This document shows positions 19,683-28,234 of a stretch of 64,000 nt of DNA, in pieces. Location: contig NZ_CP010975.1 of assembly GCF_000981765.1 (NCBI RefSeq), positions 1,116,001-1,180,000 on the forward strand, in the 5' to 3' direction. Position 1 is the first letter of the stretch, and each line of letters opens with the position of its first letter. The stretch is from Kangiella geojedonensis. Lineage in GTDB: Bacteria > Pseudomonadota > Gammaproteobacteria > Enterobacterales > Kangiellaceae. The translations under genes and the position numbers were made by a program. The notes beneath the pieces were generated by a model. The model did no database searches, was not told where the DNA came from, and saw nothing but the letters and a program-made list of their open reading frames with translations.

Positions 19683-20531
19683 TTACTTAAGAACATCGAC
19701 GACATATTGGGGTAAAGCAAAACTGGCGACATGAAGCTCCGGCGTATAGTACCGGGTCTTGATGTTGCTCTGTGTAAATCGTTCGCGTATTTCTTCTACC
19801 GACTGCTGACGTAAAGCCTCGTTATCCGTGCCCCAAGCTAAGGTCATAATGCCACCGATATAGGTTGGTACAGGTGCAGCGTAGAACCAGCGGTCGGTAA
19901 ATAATCCTTCAAAACGGTTAAAAGTTGTCTTCACTTCATCAATTTGCATGAAGCTAACACCGTTTTGCGTCGCTAAAATGCCACCCTCAGTTAAGCTCTC
20001 TTTACAGCCTTTGTAAAAACGCGAACTAAACAGCACTTCGCCAGGACCTTCAGGATCGGTAGAGTCTGAAATAATAACGTCGTAAAGCTCTGTGTTGTTA
20101 ACAATAAAGTCAACACCATCATCAATCACTAAGTTCACGCGCGGGTCATCAAAAGCGCCATCTGAGTGCTTAGGGAAGTACTGCTTACACATATCAACCA
20201 CAGCCTGATCTATCTCAACCATGGTCACGTGCTCGACTTCAGGGTGACGTAATACTTCACGTAATATACCGCCATCGCCACCGCCAATGATTAATACGCG
20301 CTTAGCGTTGCCGTGAGCAAATAAGGGAACGTGAGTGAGCATCTCATGGTAGATGAACTCATCTTTCTCTGTGGTTTGAATCACACCGTCCAAAGCCATG
20401 ACTCGGCCAAACTGTTCATTATTAAAAATGATCAGGTGCTGGTGGTCAGTTTTACTCTCGAACAGTATTTCATCGACAATAAAACTTTGCCCGTAGGTTT
20501 TGTAAAGCGTTTCAATAAAACGTTTGCTCAT
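19683..20531 (-). CDS. speE: Spermidine synthase (polyamine aminopropyltransferase)
   Basis: It transfers the aminopropyl group of decarboxylated AdoMet to putrescine. The 282-residue protein is of usual length. Motifs: [20 protein letters not shown] in the N-terminal beta domain, the AdoMet-binding [37 protein letters not shown], and the catalytic Asp region [19 protein letters not shown]. It follows speD by 40 nt on the same strand. Confidence 0.97.
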   Translation of the reverse strand: MSKRFIETLYKTYGQSFIVDEILFESKTDHQHLIIFNNEQFGRVMALDGVIQTTEKDEFIYHEMLTHVPLFAHGNAKRVLIIGGGDGGILREVLRHPEVEHVTMVEIDQAVVDMCKQYFPKHSDGAFDDPRVNLVIDDGVDFIVNNTELYDVIISDSTDPEGPGEVLFSSRFYKGCKESLTEGGILATQNGVSFMQIDEVKTTFNRFEGLFTDRWFYAAPVPTYIGGIMTLAWGTDNEALRQQSVEEIRERFTQSNIKTRYYTPELHVASFALPQYVVDVLK

Positions 20532-20571
20532 ATCGGCACTTATCCGTTACTCAGAATGAGTTCAATATTGA

Positions 20572-21045
20572 TTAGTTATGAACTTCGCCACGCAAGATCT
20601 CTTTTACCGAAACTTCAGACGGTAAGAAAGCTTTGCGTAGGATTTCAGTTGCTTTATGAGGCTCAGCGTCGCCACACATAAAGACGTCGAACGCAGCGTA
20701 ATCGCGCTCAGGCCATGTGTGAACACTGATGTGTGATTCTGCAAGCACAGCAACACCTGAAATACCGCCGTTTGGGGTGAAGTGATGCATGTGAATATGA
20801 AGCAGGGTAGCGCCACATTCGATCACAGCTTCACGAAAGGCTTGCTCCATGACTTGTAAATTATCAAGTCTAGAAGCGCCCCATAAGTCAATGATCAGGT
20901 GCGTACCAGCAAACTGCTTGCCATCACGTTGTATGAAATGATCGTTTCGCTCATCGTTCTCATTAACGTTCTTAAAAGAAGGCCACTGAGTGTCTGTTGC
21001 GCCAGTAGGATCAATCTCTTGGTTATAGTCGAAGTCTTTATACAC
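20572..21045 (-). CDS. speD: S-adenosylmethionine decarboxylase proenzyme, short class
   Basis: It makes decarboxylated AdoMet for SpeE. The 157-residue chain matches the short prokaryotic class rather than the 264-residue E. coli type. The self-processing site is visible in AVLAESHISVHTWPE: cleavage between Glu and Ser would create the pyruvoyl group; FDVFMCGDAEPHKA carries the conserved Cys. The N-terminal 35 residues (DYNQEIDPTGATDTQWPSF) are an extension without recognised function. AGAGGAG precedes the ATG. First gene of speD-speE. Confidence 0.94.
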   Translation of the reverse strand: MYKDFDYNQEIDPTGATDTQWPSFKNVNENDERNDHFIQRDGKQFAGTHLIIDLWGASRLDNLQVMEQAFREAVIECGATLLHIHMHHFTPNGGISGVAVLAESHISVHTWPERDYAAFDVFMCGDAEPHKATEILRKAFLPSEVSVKEILRGEVHN

Positions 21046-21625
21046 TTCTTTAATCTCCTCTCATGGGGAAGCCATAAACAAGCTTTATAAATGTATTTTC
21101 TGGGGGCGTAACGATAGAAACTTCCCAGACCTACTGAGCAGGCTAAATGTTGATGTAATTCAATAGGTTATCAACGTTGATGCTCAAACGTAACGAGCTT
21201 TGTTTTGAGCAACATTAACCAGCACAATTTAGACTGTGCTTTATACGCTTTTTTGCTGGAAATGCAATACTTTTTACAATAAAACTGTTTAAAAAGTAAT
21301 CATGGTGGAGCCTTTATAGTTTATGTTAGAAACATTGCAAAAAGAATTTGATTGCACTAGCAAGAAACCATTGATTGAGATATATTGGCCTGTCTAATTT
21401 TTGTGTCAGTATTCTTTACACCTTTTGAAGGGGATATACAGTTTCGGCAGTATTAAACCTTACTATTTTAGAGGCTTAGAAGGCTAACCTCAGGTGTTTT
21501 CACATTTAACTGTACTGAGATATAAACATTTACATTTCAGGTAAAAAAAATGTGAGGTAAATCATGGATTGTGCAATAATAAGTGTGTTGATGCATATTT
21601 GCTTTAATCTTTAGTGGAGAAAACC
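21046..21625. other. Non-coding region between divergent speD and the unknown gene
   Basis: About 580 nt without a supported gene. Near the speD side two inverted repeats occur: GCTCAAA/TTTGAGC (21182-21188 and 21204-21210) and AGCACA/TGTGCT (21221-21226 and 21235-21240). They could be leader hairpins of speD mRNA, for which regulation by polyamines would be plausible, but no known riboswitch consensus was recognised. The remainder is AT-rich and probably holds both promoters. Confidence 0.4.
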
Positions 21626-22855
21626 GTGAGTAAGACTTTATCTCGTAAGGAACTATCCCTTATTGGGCGTGAAGGAGAACGCATTAAAAATGGTTTAGCG
21701 AACCTTGTAGAAGATTTTCCTAACCATGCCAAAACGATAACAGGCATGTCGAAATGGTTGAACGCTAACAAATCAACCTGTCAAAGAATGGTTGAGACGA
21801 TTAATAAAGCAGTAGACGGGTTGGAGGTTGTTAATTCATTGCCTGGCCCAGCAGGATTAAAAGGCTTTATCGACTTGGCGGAAGAGAAAAGCATCAATCC
21901 TAAGTTAGTGGATGAGGCGAGAGCGGTTGTTCAACGCTTTGAAAACTTGATCTATGAATACTCGCGCAGTCACTCTGCATTGAAAAAGCTGATTAATGAT
22001 TCAAACTCCAGCTCAACTGAACGTACAGGCTCTAAACGTGATGGTCGTGCGGCTCTTTATGAAGCCGCGAAGCTGGTTACAGGTGAGTCAATGGAAAGCT
22101 CATTTTTTGCATGCATCATCAAAGAGAATGACCATGACTCAAAGTATCTTCAACAGTTTACGTTAAGCTATTATGAAGGCTGTCGTGCTTCTGAAAACTC
22201 TCGACCTGTCATGGTTCCAGTGGTGCCGGGAGAAAATACTCTAGACTTCGAAAAACCTGATATTATTTCTCAGGGTGAGCAAAAAGGTGATGACTTAAGT
22301 CACGTTTCTCTAATTCGAGAGCTGACGAGCCCCTCCATTATTGACCACATCAAAGATTTTACTCATGGTGAAAACTGGATGATTGTACCGACTGAAACGG
22401 ACAAAAACTCAGAAACTAATATTGGGGTTATCAAAAATTATCCAAAAGAACAGTTGGGGCCTTTCCATGGTGGTAAAAAAGCCAGCTGTGTAGGAGCTCA
22501 TACGCGCTACCCAACAAAGAATTTGTATGTGATGTGTTTCCTTGATAAGAAATACGCCATGCGTAGCGTTGCCAATGCCGGTATCTATTCGAGTGGCTCT
22601 CAGTTGATTAATATTATCAATAGCCCAGACTCTTTGTGGTTTGATCGATTCCATGACGAAGCAGATCTTGGTCTTTCAGGCCCAAATGATGACTTCAGCC
22701 AAAAGCTTGGTTACCCCATGGCTAATGAGTTGGTGGACGAGTTATTCTCGATGTCTAAATGTAACCGTGATGACTATACCTGCTTCTTGATGCAAGTCGA
22801 GTTCCCTATTTGGTCAACGGCTTACCGTATGTACTTCCAGTATGCGATAGATTAA
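21626..22855 (+). CDS. Uncharacterised protein, 409 residues
   Basis: I do not recognise the family. The GTG at 21626 (MSKTLSRKELSLIG) was chosen because GGAG lies 6 nt upstream; a GTG four codons earlier is possible but would absorb that site. The N-terminal 70 residues are helical, and TGMSKWLNANKSTCQRMVET looks like a helix-turn-helix, followed by more helices to about residue 120. The C-terminal two thirds is mixed and rich in Ser, Asn, Trp and Tyr, ending IWSTAYRMYFQYAID. No signal peptide, membrane segment or catalytic motif was seen. A strong terminator follows. It stands alone, divergent from speD, so context gives no function; a DNA-binding regulator with a large ligand domain is one possibility. 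Confidence 0.8.
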   Translation: MSKTLSRKELSLIGREGERIKNGLANLVEDFPNHAKTITGMSKWLNANKSTCQRMVETINKAVDGLEVVNSLPGPAGLKGFIDLAEEKSINPKLVDEARAVVQRFENLIYEYSRSHSALKKLINDSNSSSTERTGSKRDGRAALYEAAKLVTGESMESSFFACIIKENDHDSKYLQQFTLSYYEGCRASENSRPVMVPVVPGENTLDFEKPDIISQGEQKGDDLSHVSLIRELTSPSIIDHIKDFTHGENWMIVPTETDKNSETNIGVIKNYPKEQLGPFHGGKKASCVGAHTRYPTKNLYVMCFLDKKYAMRSVANAGIYSSGSQLINIINSPDSLWFDRFHDEADLGLSGPNDDFSQKLGYPMANELVDELFSMSKCNRDDYTCFLMQVEFPIWSTAYRMYFQYAID

Positions 22856-22881
22856 ATCGACTTTAGAATGGTTTTAGCATA

Positions 22882-22911
22882 AAAAAAGCGAGCTCATTAG
22901 CTCGCTTTTTT
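22882..22911. terminator. Bidirectional terminator between the unknown gene and ldh
   Basis: A 13-bp perfect stem, AAAAAAGCGAGCT (22882-22894) with AGCTCGCTTTTTT (22899-22911), has a CATT loop. A and T tracts serve both convergent genes. Confidence 0.9.
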
Positions 22912-22932
22912 GTAAGAAGTGAACGGCTAGGC

Positions 22933-23970
22933 TTACACTTTCTTAGCATCCGCTACACGTTGACGCGCGATTTCATCTGCAATCACGTTAGTCGGACGAC
23001 CTGATGATTTCGATGCATCGAACACTTCAGTCAAAGTGCCATAGATCTCATCAACTTTCTTCAGAGCAGCCGCTTGATCATAGCTTTCTTCGAAGGAAAC
23101 ATTGATGATACCACCTGCGTTAATCACGTAGTCAGGCGCATACAAGATGCCTTTTTGCATCAAAATATCACCATGACGATCTTCAGCAAGCTGGTTGTTT
23201 GCTGCGCCAGCAATAACCGAAGCCTGAATCTTAGGAAGCGTATTATCGTTAATAGTAGCGCCTAGTGCACAAGGTGCGTAAACGTCGACTTCTTGGTGAT
23301 AGATATCATCAGTATCTACCGCGGTAGCACCAAATTCATCAACCACACGGTCAACGCTTTCTTTATTGATGTCAGTAACCACAAGCTTGGCGCCTTGCTC
23401 ATGCAAATGACGACACAGGTAGTAACCAACGTGACCTAAACCTTGAACAGATACTTTCAAGCCATCAAGGTCATCGCGCCCCAAACGGTGATTAACTGCA
23501 GCTTTAAGACCAGTGAATACGCCGTAGGCTGTAACAGGAGATGGATCACCTGATTTGCCCTCAAGCCCTAGCACATGATTAGTTTCTTTATTCACTACAG
23601 CCATATCTTGTGGGTTGATGCCCACATCTTCAGCAGTGATGTATTTACCGCTTAGCTTGTCGACAAAACGTCCGAAAGCACGGAATAACTCTTCAGACTT
23701 CATGGTCTTAGAGTTACCAATAATTACTGATTTGCCGCCGCCCATGTTGAGGCCAGCCATAGCATTTTTATACGTCATGCCTCGCGAAAGGCGAAGTGCG
23801 TCGATCAATGCGCCTTCATCAGAATTATAATCCCACATACGACAACCACCGACCGCTGGGCCAAGGTTAGTATTGTGGACACAAATAATTGCTTTAAGCC
23901 CTGACTCTACGTCACGACAAAATACGATTTGTTCGTGATCGTCATAGGCGCGAAGGTTAAAAACCGCCAT
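22933..23970 (-). CDS. ldh: Leucine dehydrogenase (Glu/Leu/Phe/Val dehydrogenase family)
   Basis: It deaminates branched-chain amino acids to 2-keto acids with NAD. The 345-residue size is that of leucine dehydrogenases (glutamate dehydrogenases are about 100 residues longer). [20 protein letters not shown] and [19 protein letters not shown] carry the substrate and catalytic Lys residues; the Rossmann segment is [38 protein letters not shown] is typical of the subfamily. It lies upstream of no obvious partner: a terminator (23992-24022) cuts it off from the ALDH gene. Valine or phenylalanine preference is not excluded. Confidence 0.9.
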   Translation of the reverse strand: MAVFNLRAYDDHEQIVFCRDVESGLKAIICVHNTNLGPAVGGCRMWDYNSDEGALIDALRLSRGMTYKNAMAGLNMGGGKSVIIGNSKTMKSEELFRAFGRFVDKLSGKYITAEDVGINPQDMAVVNKETNHVLGLEGKSGDPSPVTAYGVFTGLKAAVNHRLGRDDLDGLKVSVQGLGHVGYYLCRHLHEQGAKLVVTDINKESVDRVVDEFGATAVDTDDIYHQEVDVYAPCALGATINDNTLPKIQASVIAGAANNQLAEDRHGDILMQKGILYAPDYVINAGGIINVSFEESYDQAAALKKVDEIYGTLTEVFDASKSSGRPTNVIADEIARQRVADAKKV

Positions 23971-23991
23971 AAAAAACTCCTATCAAAAGGA

Positions 23992-24022
23992 AAAAACAAA
24001 AGCCACAACTTAAGTGTGTGGC
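23992..24022 (-). terminator. Intrinsic terminator after the ALDH7-type gene
   Basis: GCCACA (24002-24007) pairs with TGTGGC (24017-24022); on the minus strand the hairpin is followed by TTTTGTTTTTT. It ends the aldehyde dehydrogenase transcript just before ldh. Confidence 0.75.
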
Positions 24023-24036
24023 ATCAAAAGAAATCG

Positions 24037-25557
24037 TTAGCCCAAGTCGAATTTTATGCCTTGAGCGAGTACTGGAGTCTCTCCCCAGAAAATCGTGTTG
24101 GTCTGACGACGCATGTAAGCTTTCCAGGCATCAGAGCCGGCTTCACGTCCGCCACCAGTCTCTTTTTCACCGCCGAAAGCACCGCCAATTTCTGCACCTG
24201 AAGTACCGATATTAACGTTGGCAATACCACAGTCAGAACCTATTGCTGATAAGAAGCGTTCAGCGTTCTTAATATCGCGGGTAAAGATGGCTGAAGAAAG
24301 TCCAGCTTTAGAGTGATTCTGCATCGCTAAAGCTTCATCAATAGTGTCGTATGTCATAACATACAAAATTGGAGCAAAAGTTTCTGTTTGAACAATGTCC
24401 CAATGATTTTCAGCACGTATGAATGTAGGCTCAACAAAGTGGCCTTTACCGTCGATTCTTTTACCACCCGCTAATACTTCGCCACCAGCTTCTTTGGCTT
24501 TAGCTACCGTGTTCTCAAAGTTTTTAACCGCCTGTTCATCAATCAGCGGGCCCATTAACGTATCCGAGTCTAATGGGTTGCCGATTTTAACTTGCTGGTA
24601 AGCATTGGCTATGGTTGGGATGACTTCATCGGCAATGCTTTTATGCACGATTAAACGACGCGTCGATGTACAGCGTTGTCCTGCTGTGCCGACAGCGCCA
24701 AAAACGACCGCTGGAACAGCTAAATCAAGATCGGCCGTTTCATCAAGAATCAAGGCGTTATTGCCTGATAACTCAAGAAGCGATTTACACATACGTTCAG
24801 CAACTTTCATGCCAACCATACGACCAACTTCGCTAGAGCCGGTGAACGACATTTTCTTAACGCGTGGGTCTTCTATAAATTTTTGTGACAGCTTGTTTTC
24901 TTCGCCGTCAATAAATAAGCAGAAGATGCCCTTATAACCGTTCTTTTCGAGCACCTTGTTACAAATGTTTTGTACAGCAACACCCGTTAATGGGGTTTTC
25001 GGTGATGGTTTCCAGACCACAGTGTTACCGCAAACAGCAGCTACAAAGGCATTCCAAGACCAGACTGCTACAGGGAAGTTGAAGGCAGAAATAACACCTG
25101 TCACACCAAGAGGGTGCCACTGTTCGTACATGCGATGCTCAGGGCGCTCAGAGTGCATGGTTTTGCCGTAGAGCATACGTGACTGACCAACAGCAAAATC
25201 TGCCATGTCGATCATTTCTTGAACTTCGCCATCACCTTCGGCTTTAATTTTGCCCATTTCGGCGCTAACTAGGCTACCTAAGGCATCTTTATGCACACGC
25301 AAAGCGTCAGCCATTTGGCGCACTAATTCGCCACGAACAGGGGCTGGAACCATGCGCCACTCAGCGAAAGCTTGCTCAGCGTGCTGCATAACTTTGTCGT
25401 AATCTTTTTCTGACGTAACGTTGACCTTCGCAATTAACTCGCCCGTAGCGGGGTTAATTGATTCGATAACGCCAGCATCTTGAGTGTCAGTATAGCCATC
25501 ACCCCAACTTGCAGATTGGTTGATATCTTGAATACCTAACTCGCTCAAAAAATTCAT
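24037..25557 (-). CDS. ALDH7-family aldehyde dehydrogenase (likely 2-aminoadipate 6-semialdehyde dehydrogenase)
   Basis: A 506-residue NAD(P)-dependent aldehyde dehydrogenase. Catalytic Glu is in [12 protein letters not shown] and Cys in [32 protein letters not shown] and [15 protein letters not shown] form the cofactor site. The C-terminal signature [20 protein letters not shown], with [16 protein letters not shown] before it, is characteristic of ALDH7 (antiquitin, alpha-aminoadipic semialdehyde dehydrogenase). Since a lysine 6-dehydrogenase-like gene lies about 0.6 kb upstream, oxidation of the lysine-derived semialdehyde to 2-aminoadipate is the best guess. A betaine or other semialdehyde substrate cannot be ruled out. 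Confidence 0.88.
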   Translation of the reverse strand: MNFLSELGIQDINQSASWGDGYTDTQDAGVIESINPATGELIAKVNVTSEKDYDKVMQHAEQAFAEWRMVPAPVRGELVRQMADALRVHKDALGSLVSAEMGKIKAEGDGEVQEMIDMADFAVGQSRMLYGKTMHSERPEHRMYEQWHPLGVTGVISAFNFPVAVWSWNAFVAAVCGNTVVWKPSPKTPLTGVAVQNICNKVLEKNGYKGIFCLFIDGEENKLSQKFIEDPRVKKMSFTGSSEVGRMVGMKVAERMCKSLLELSGNNALILDETADLDLAVPAVVFGAVGTAGQRCTSTRRLIVHKSIADEVIPTIANAYQQVKIGNPLDSDTLMGPLIDEQAVKNFENTVAKAKEAGGEVLAGGKRIDGKGHFVEPTFIRAENHWDIVQTETFAPILYVMTYDTIDEALAMQNHSKAGLSSAIFTRDIKNAERFLSAIGSDCGIANVNIGTSGAEIGGAFGGEKETGGGREAGSDAWKAYMRRQTNTIFWGETPVLAQGIKFDLG

Positions 25558-25876
25558 ACAAACCCCTAATTCGGTTAATACGTGGATGCATTAAAAATAA
25601 TCATTCTCGTATCTCAATTTTGCGCAGCAACCTTACCACCAGAGCCGTGTTTTCGCCAGTATATTTTGGCTGTGTTGGTTAAAGATTAATCAATACGGCT
25701 TCTGGTCGGACAAGTTTTTCAAGCAAACTCTATGGAAGTTGTATTTCTAATAAGAAAAATTCATGCTTGGTTAAACTGTGAGCAGTTTGAGAGATATAAA
25801 GTTGAGGAAAGATAAGAGGGCGATGAACCCTCTCTAACGAAAATGATTAGAGAGGATGCATTAGATTTTGTGAGGG
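25558..25876. other. Non-coding region between the ALDH and EF-hand genes
   Basis: About 320 nt with no supported gene. Near the EF-hand stop are two overlapping hairpins: AGAGGG/CCCTCT (25815-25820, 25828-25833) and TCTCTAA/TTAGAGA (25831-25837, 25847-25853). They share bases and so exclude each other. They may be a weak terminator of the EF-hand transcript. The rest is AT-rich and should hold the ALDH promoter. Confidence 0.4.
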
Positions 25877-26116
25877 TTAAAATTCCCACCAGCAGGTTTT
25901 CCACCACGTTAGAAATTCTTCGAACTCGATGTAACCACTGCCATCAGTATCGATCAAAGAAAAGCCTTCATGAATTTGCTCAGTGCCTGAGTCTGGAGAG
26001 AGGACCTGAAGTAACTCTCCAAATTCATCAACGTCAATTCGTCCGTTATCATCGCGATCAAAGAACTTGAAATGCTCTTTAATTTGTTCAACGCGTTCTT
26101 CGCTAAGTGGTTTCAT
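25877..26116 (-). CDS. Small EF-hand calcium-binding protein
   Basis: A 79-residue soluble protein with two complete EF-hands. Loop 1 is DRDDNGRIDVDE and loop 2 DTDGSGYIEFEE; both have acidic or Asn ligands at positions 1, 3, 5 and 9 and Glu at 12, so both should bind calcium. There is no signal peptide, so it should act in the cytoplasm. It follows the lysine 6-dehydrogenase-like gene by 27 nt on the same strand and is probably cotranscribed with it. Cytoplasmic calcium sensors of this size are not common in gammaproteobacteria; the partner is unknown. Confidence 0.9.
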   Translation of the reverse strand: MKPLSEERVEQIKEHFKFFDRDDNGRIDVDEFGELLQVLSPDSGTEQIHEGFSLIDTDGSGYIEFEEFLTWWKTCWWEF

Positions 26117-26143
26117 AAAACTCCTTAATTCTGGAAGCTTGGC

Positions 26144-27283
26144 TTAATCCAAGCTATTCACTTCTAGGCGATACCGTACTTTACGTTCTTCCATGTAGTC
26201 AATCACCGTTTTGCAACAATCTGTGTGCCCGCCGATATGCTCAGGTGCATAAACCCCAACTTTGTTAAATTTGTCCTTCAATATTAGGTTGGCGACAGCA
26301 TTCGCGGTGAAACCGGTGGTTCTTGCCATGGAGGTTTCTTGCTTAATGTTGTCATACTCATCATACAAGTCATAGATATATTCTTTGCGTTTTCCGCTTT
26401 CAATACCGCGGATATTAACGCGCATAATAGTGAATTCTTCTTCTTTGCGTTTAAGTTTCCACTCGTTAATAAGAACCTTCGATGTAAATTCTAATGGACT
26501 AATCTCCATGCCATTGACTGTAACCGGCTCTTGGTCAAAAAATCCGCTGTGTTTTAGTGTACGAATAGCCTCTACATGCCCAGGGTAACGTAGCGTTTTT
26601 TCCTTCATGTTTGGGATGTGACTCATGGTGTAAATCAAACTGCGCAGGCCATCCGTATTAAAAGCTTCCAATGTGCCGATTCGGTCAAACTCAACCAGTT
26701 CACGATCCGTTAGCGGCTCTTTGACTAGCTCGCGACCATTTTCGAAGTAATGTACCGGGCGAACATATTCAGCGATAACGTCTAACGGTGAGAATGGTGC
26801 TTTGTATTCAAACGGCTTGCTACGAGTTTTGGGTAAACCACCGACAAAACACTCGAAATCAGTAACTTCGATTTTGGTGTTAAGAAAGCCTAGGAGAAGG
26901 TTATCCATGCCAGGAGCAACCCCGCAATCGATAACCGCAGTGACGTTATTCTGTTTAGCTAAATAATCGAGTTCGAGGCAGTTTTCTTCAGCAAACGAAA
27001 TATCCACCACGTTTTTTCCGGCTTCAATAACATTTTTTAAGACTTTAAAGCCCAAATTGCCGGGAACTGCACAAATCACGATATCGAACGGTTTTAATAG
27101 GTTTTTTAACGCTTCTGCATCCAGTGCGTTGACTTCTTCAGTGTTGATAGAAGGAAGCCGTTTTTTGAGTAGCTTTAATGTTTGCGGTTCAATGTCGGCA
27201 ATAGTGACGTCATGTTTTTCAGAAAGGTCTCTAGCGATGACACTTCCTACCATACCAGCACCTAACACAATAATGTTACTCAT
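26144..27283 (-). CDS. Saccharopine dehydrogenase-family protein, probable lysine 6-dehydrogenase
   Basis: A 379-residue oxidoreductase with N-terminal Rossmann motif IIVLGAGMVGSVIARDL and the family segments FDIVICAVPGNLGF and VIDCGVAPGMDNLL. Lysine 6-dehydrogenases of this length oxidise the lysine epsilon-amino group to 2-aminoadipate 6-semialdehyde, which matches the ALDH7-type gene nearby. Saccharopine or carboxynorspermidine dehydrogenase are alternatives; the latter deserves thought because polyamine genes lie about 5 kb away, but the partner decarboxylase is not present here. It is preceded by csiV (32 nt) and followed by the EF-hand gene (27 nt) on the same strand. Confidence 0.78.
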   Translation of the reverse strand: MSNIIVLGAGMVGSVIARDLSEKHDVTIADIEPQTLKLLKKRLPSINTEEVNALDAEALKNLLKPFDIVICAVPGNLGFKVLKNVIEAGKNVVDISFAEENCLELDYLAKQNNVTAVIDCGVAPGMDNLLLGFLNTKIEVTDFECFVGGLPKTRSKPFEYKAPFSPLDVIAEYVRPVHYFENGRELVKEPLTDRELVEFDRIGTLEAFNTDGLRSLIYTMSHIPNMKEKTLRYPGHVEAIRTLKHSGFFDQEPVTVNGMEISPLEFTSKVLINEWKLKRKEEEFTIMRVNIRGIESGKRKEYIYDLYDEYDNIKQETSMARTTGFTANAVANLILKDKFNKVGVYAPEHIGGHTDCCKTVIDYMEERKVRYRLEVNSLD

Positions 27284-27315
27284 AAAGTATCCTTTTGGTT
27301 TGATGTTGTTTGGGG

Positions 27316-28152
27316 TTAATTTAAAGCTTTCTGTTCTTCAAGACTGGCTTGATAGGGCGTAACTTTAATTAGTAATCCCATGGTCGGGTGATCGATGTAA
27401 TACAGTTTGCCCAGTTTGACCTTAATTGTCTCTGACATTTCAAAGAAACCGCTTAGCTCGTCAGGAATTTGCATATCATCTTCAAAATCATTGCTATCTG
27501 ACTGGACATTGGTAACACCTTCGTTCTCTAGAGGCTCAAGGTTTTCCTCGTTGCTGGTGTTACCAGTAGTATTGTTCTCTGAGTTGTTGTTTTGATGAGC
27601 GTCTTGATTACTGAATGGGAGTTCCAGATCTGGCTCTTGCGATTCTGGATCATTATTTAGCGACAAGTCTTCAGTTAATGGCATCGTCGGTTCTTTGTAA
27701 CCAACAATTTGGCTCTCTAAAACAAGTCCTTGGTTTCGACTTAAGCGGATAATGCCATTAAAGCCTTCTAATCCTTCTTGATCTGGCGCGTCGTTAAGAT
27801 TAAAGCTTAACCAAGGCGTATCGGCTTTGTCTTGAAGCTCTTGGCGCCATCCAAGATGAAGCAATGGACGCATGCTAGGGCTAGAGCGTAAACGGTTGAA
27901 GACGCCTTCAAGTTGCTGTTCGTTGCGAGCAAGAATACGGTAACCTTCAGGTAGTAACGCATTACTCTCTGAAAGCAGGAACTCAACCTCGTCGCTCTCG
28001 AGTGGAATCGGTTCTGGCTGTCCCTGCATATGTAGCTGGTCTAGGCGTTTGAAGAATACGAACTCGACATCAAAAATCGTTTGTGCCGTTAAGTTAAAAG
28101 AGGCAAGCAGCAAAGACAAGCCTATGAAATATTTAGGAAATTTATAGTTCAT
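27316..28152 (-). CDS. csiV: CsiV family periplasmic protein
   Basis: A 278-residue secreted protein. A signal peptide (YFIGLSLLLASFNLTAQ) precedes FDVEFVFFKRLDQL and LLHLGWRQEL, the typical CsiV core. A low-complexity Asn/Glu/Ser-rich stretch (about 175-235) separates it from the C-terminal strand region KLGKLYYIDHPTMGLLIKVT. Family members bind peptidoglycan-related structures and were described in cell-shape transition under D-amino acids. Adjacency to mfd is the usual setting for this family. Lys 6-dehydrogenase follows by 32 nt. Confidence 0.82.
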   Translation of the reverse strand: MNYKFPKYFIGLSLLLASFNLTAQTIFDVEFVFFKRLDQLHMQGQPEPIPLESDEVEFLLSESNALLPEGYRILARNEQQLEGVFNRLRSSPSMRPLLHLGWRQELQDKADTPWLSFNLNDAPDQEGLEGFNGIIRLSRNQGLVLESQIVGYKEPTMPLTEDLSLNNDPESQEPDLELPFSNQDAHQNNNSENNTTGNTSNEENLEPLENEGVTNVQSDSNDFEDDMQIPDELSGFFEMSETIKVKLGKLYYIDHPTMGLLIKVTPYQASLEEQKALN

Positions 28153-28234
28153 CTCTATTTATAATATTGGTTGTTAACCCCAGAGTGTGACATGAGTTTA
28201 ACACGATTTTTGTCATTGCCCAGCGCAAATTGTG

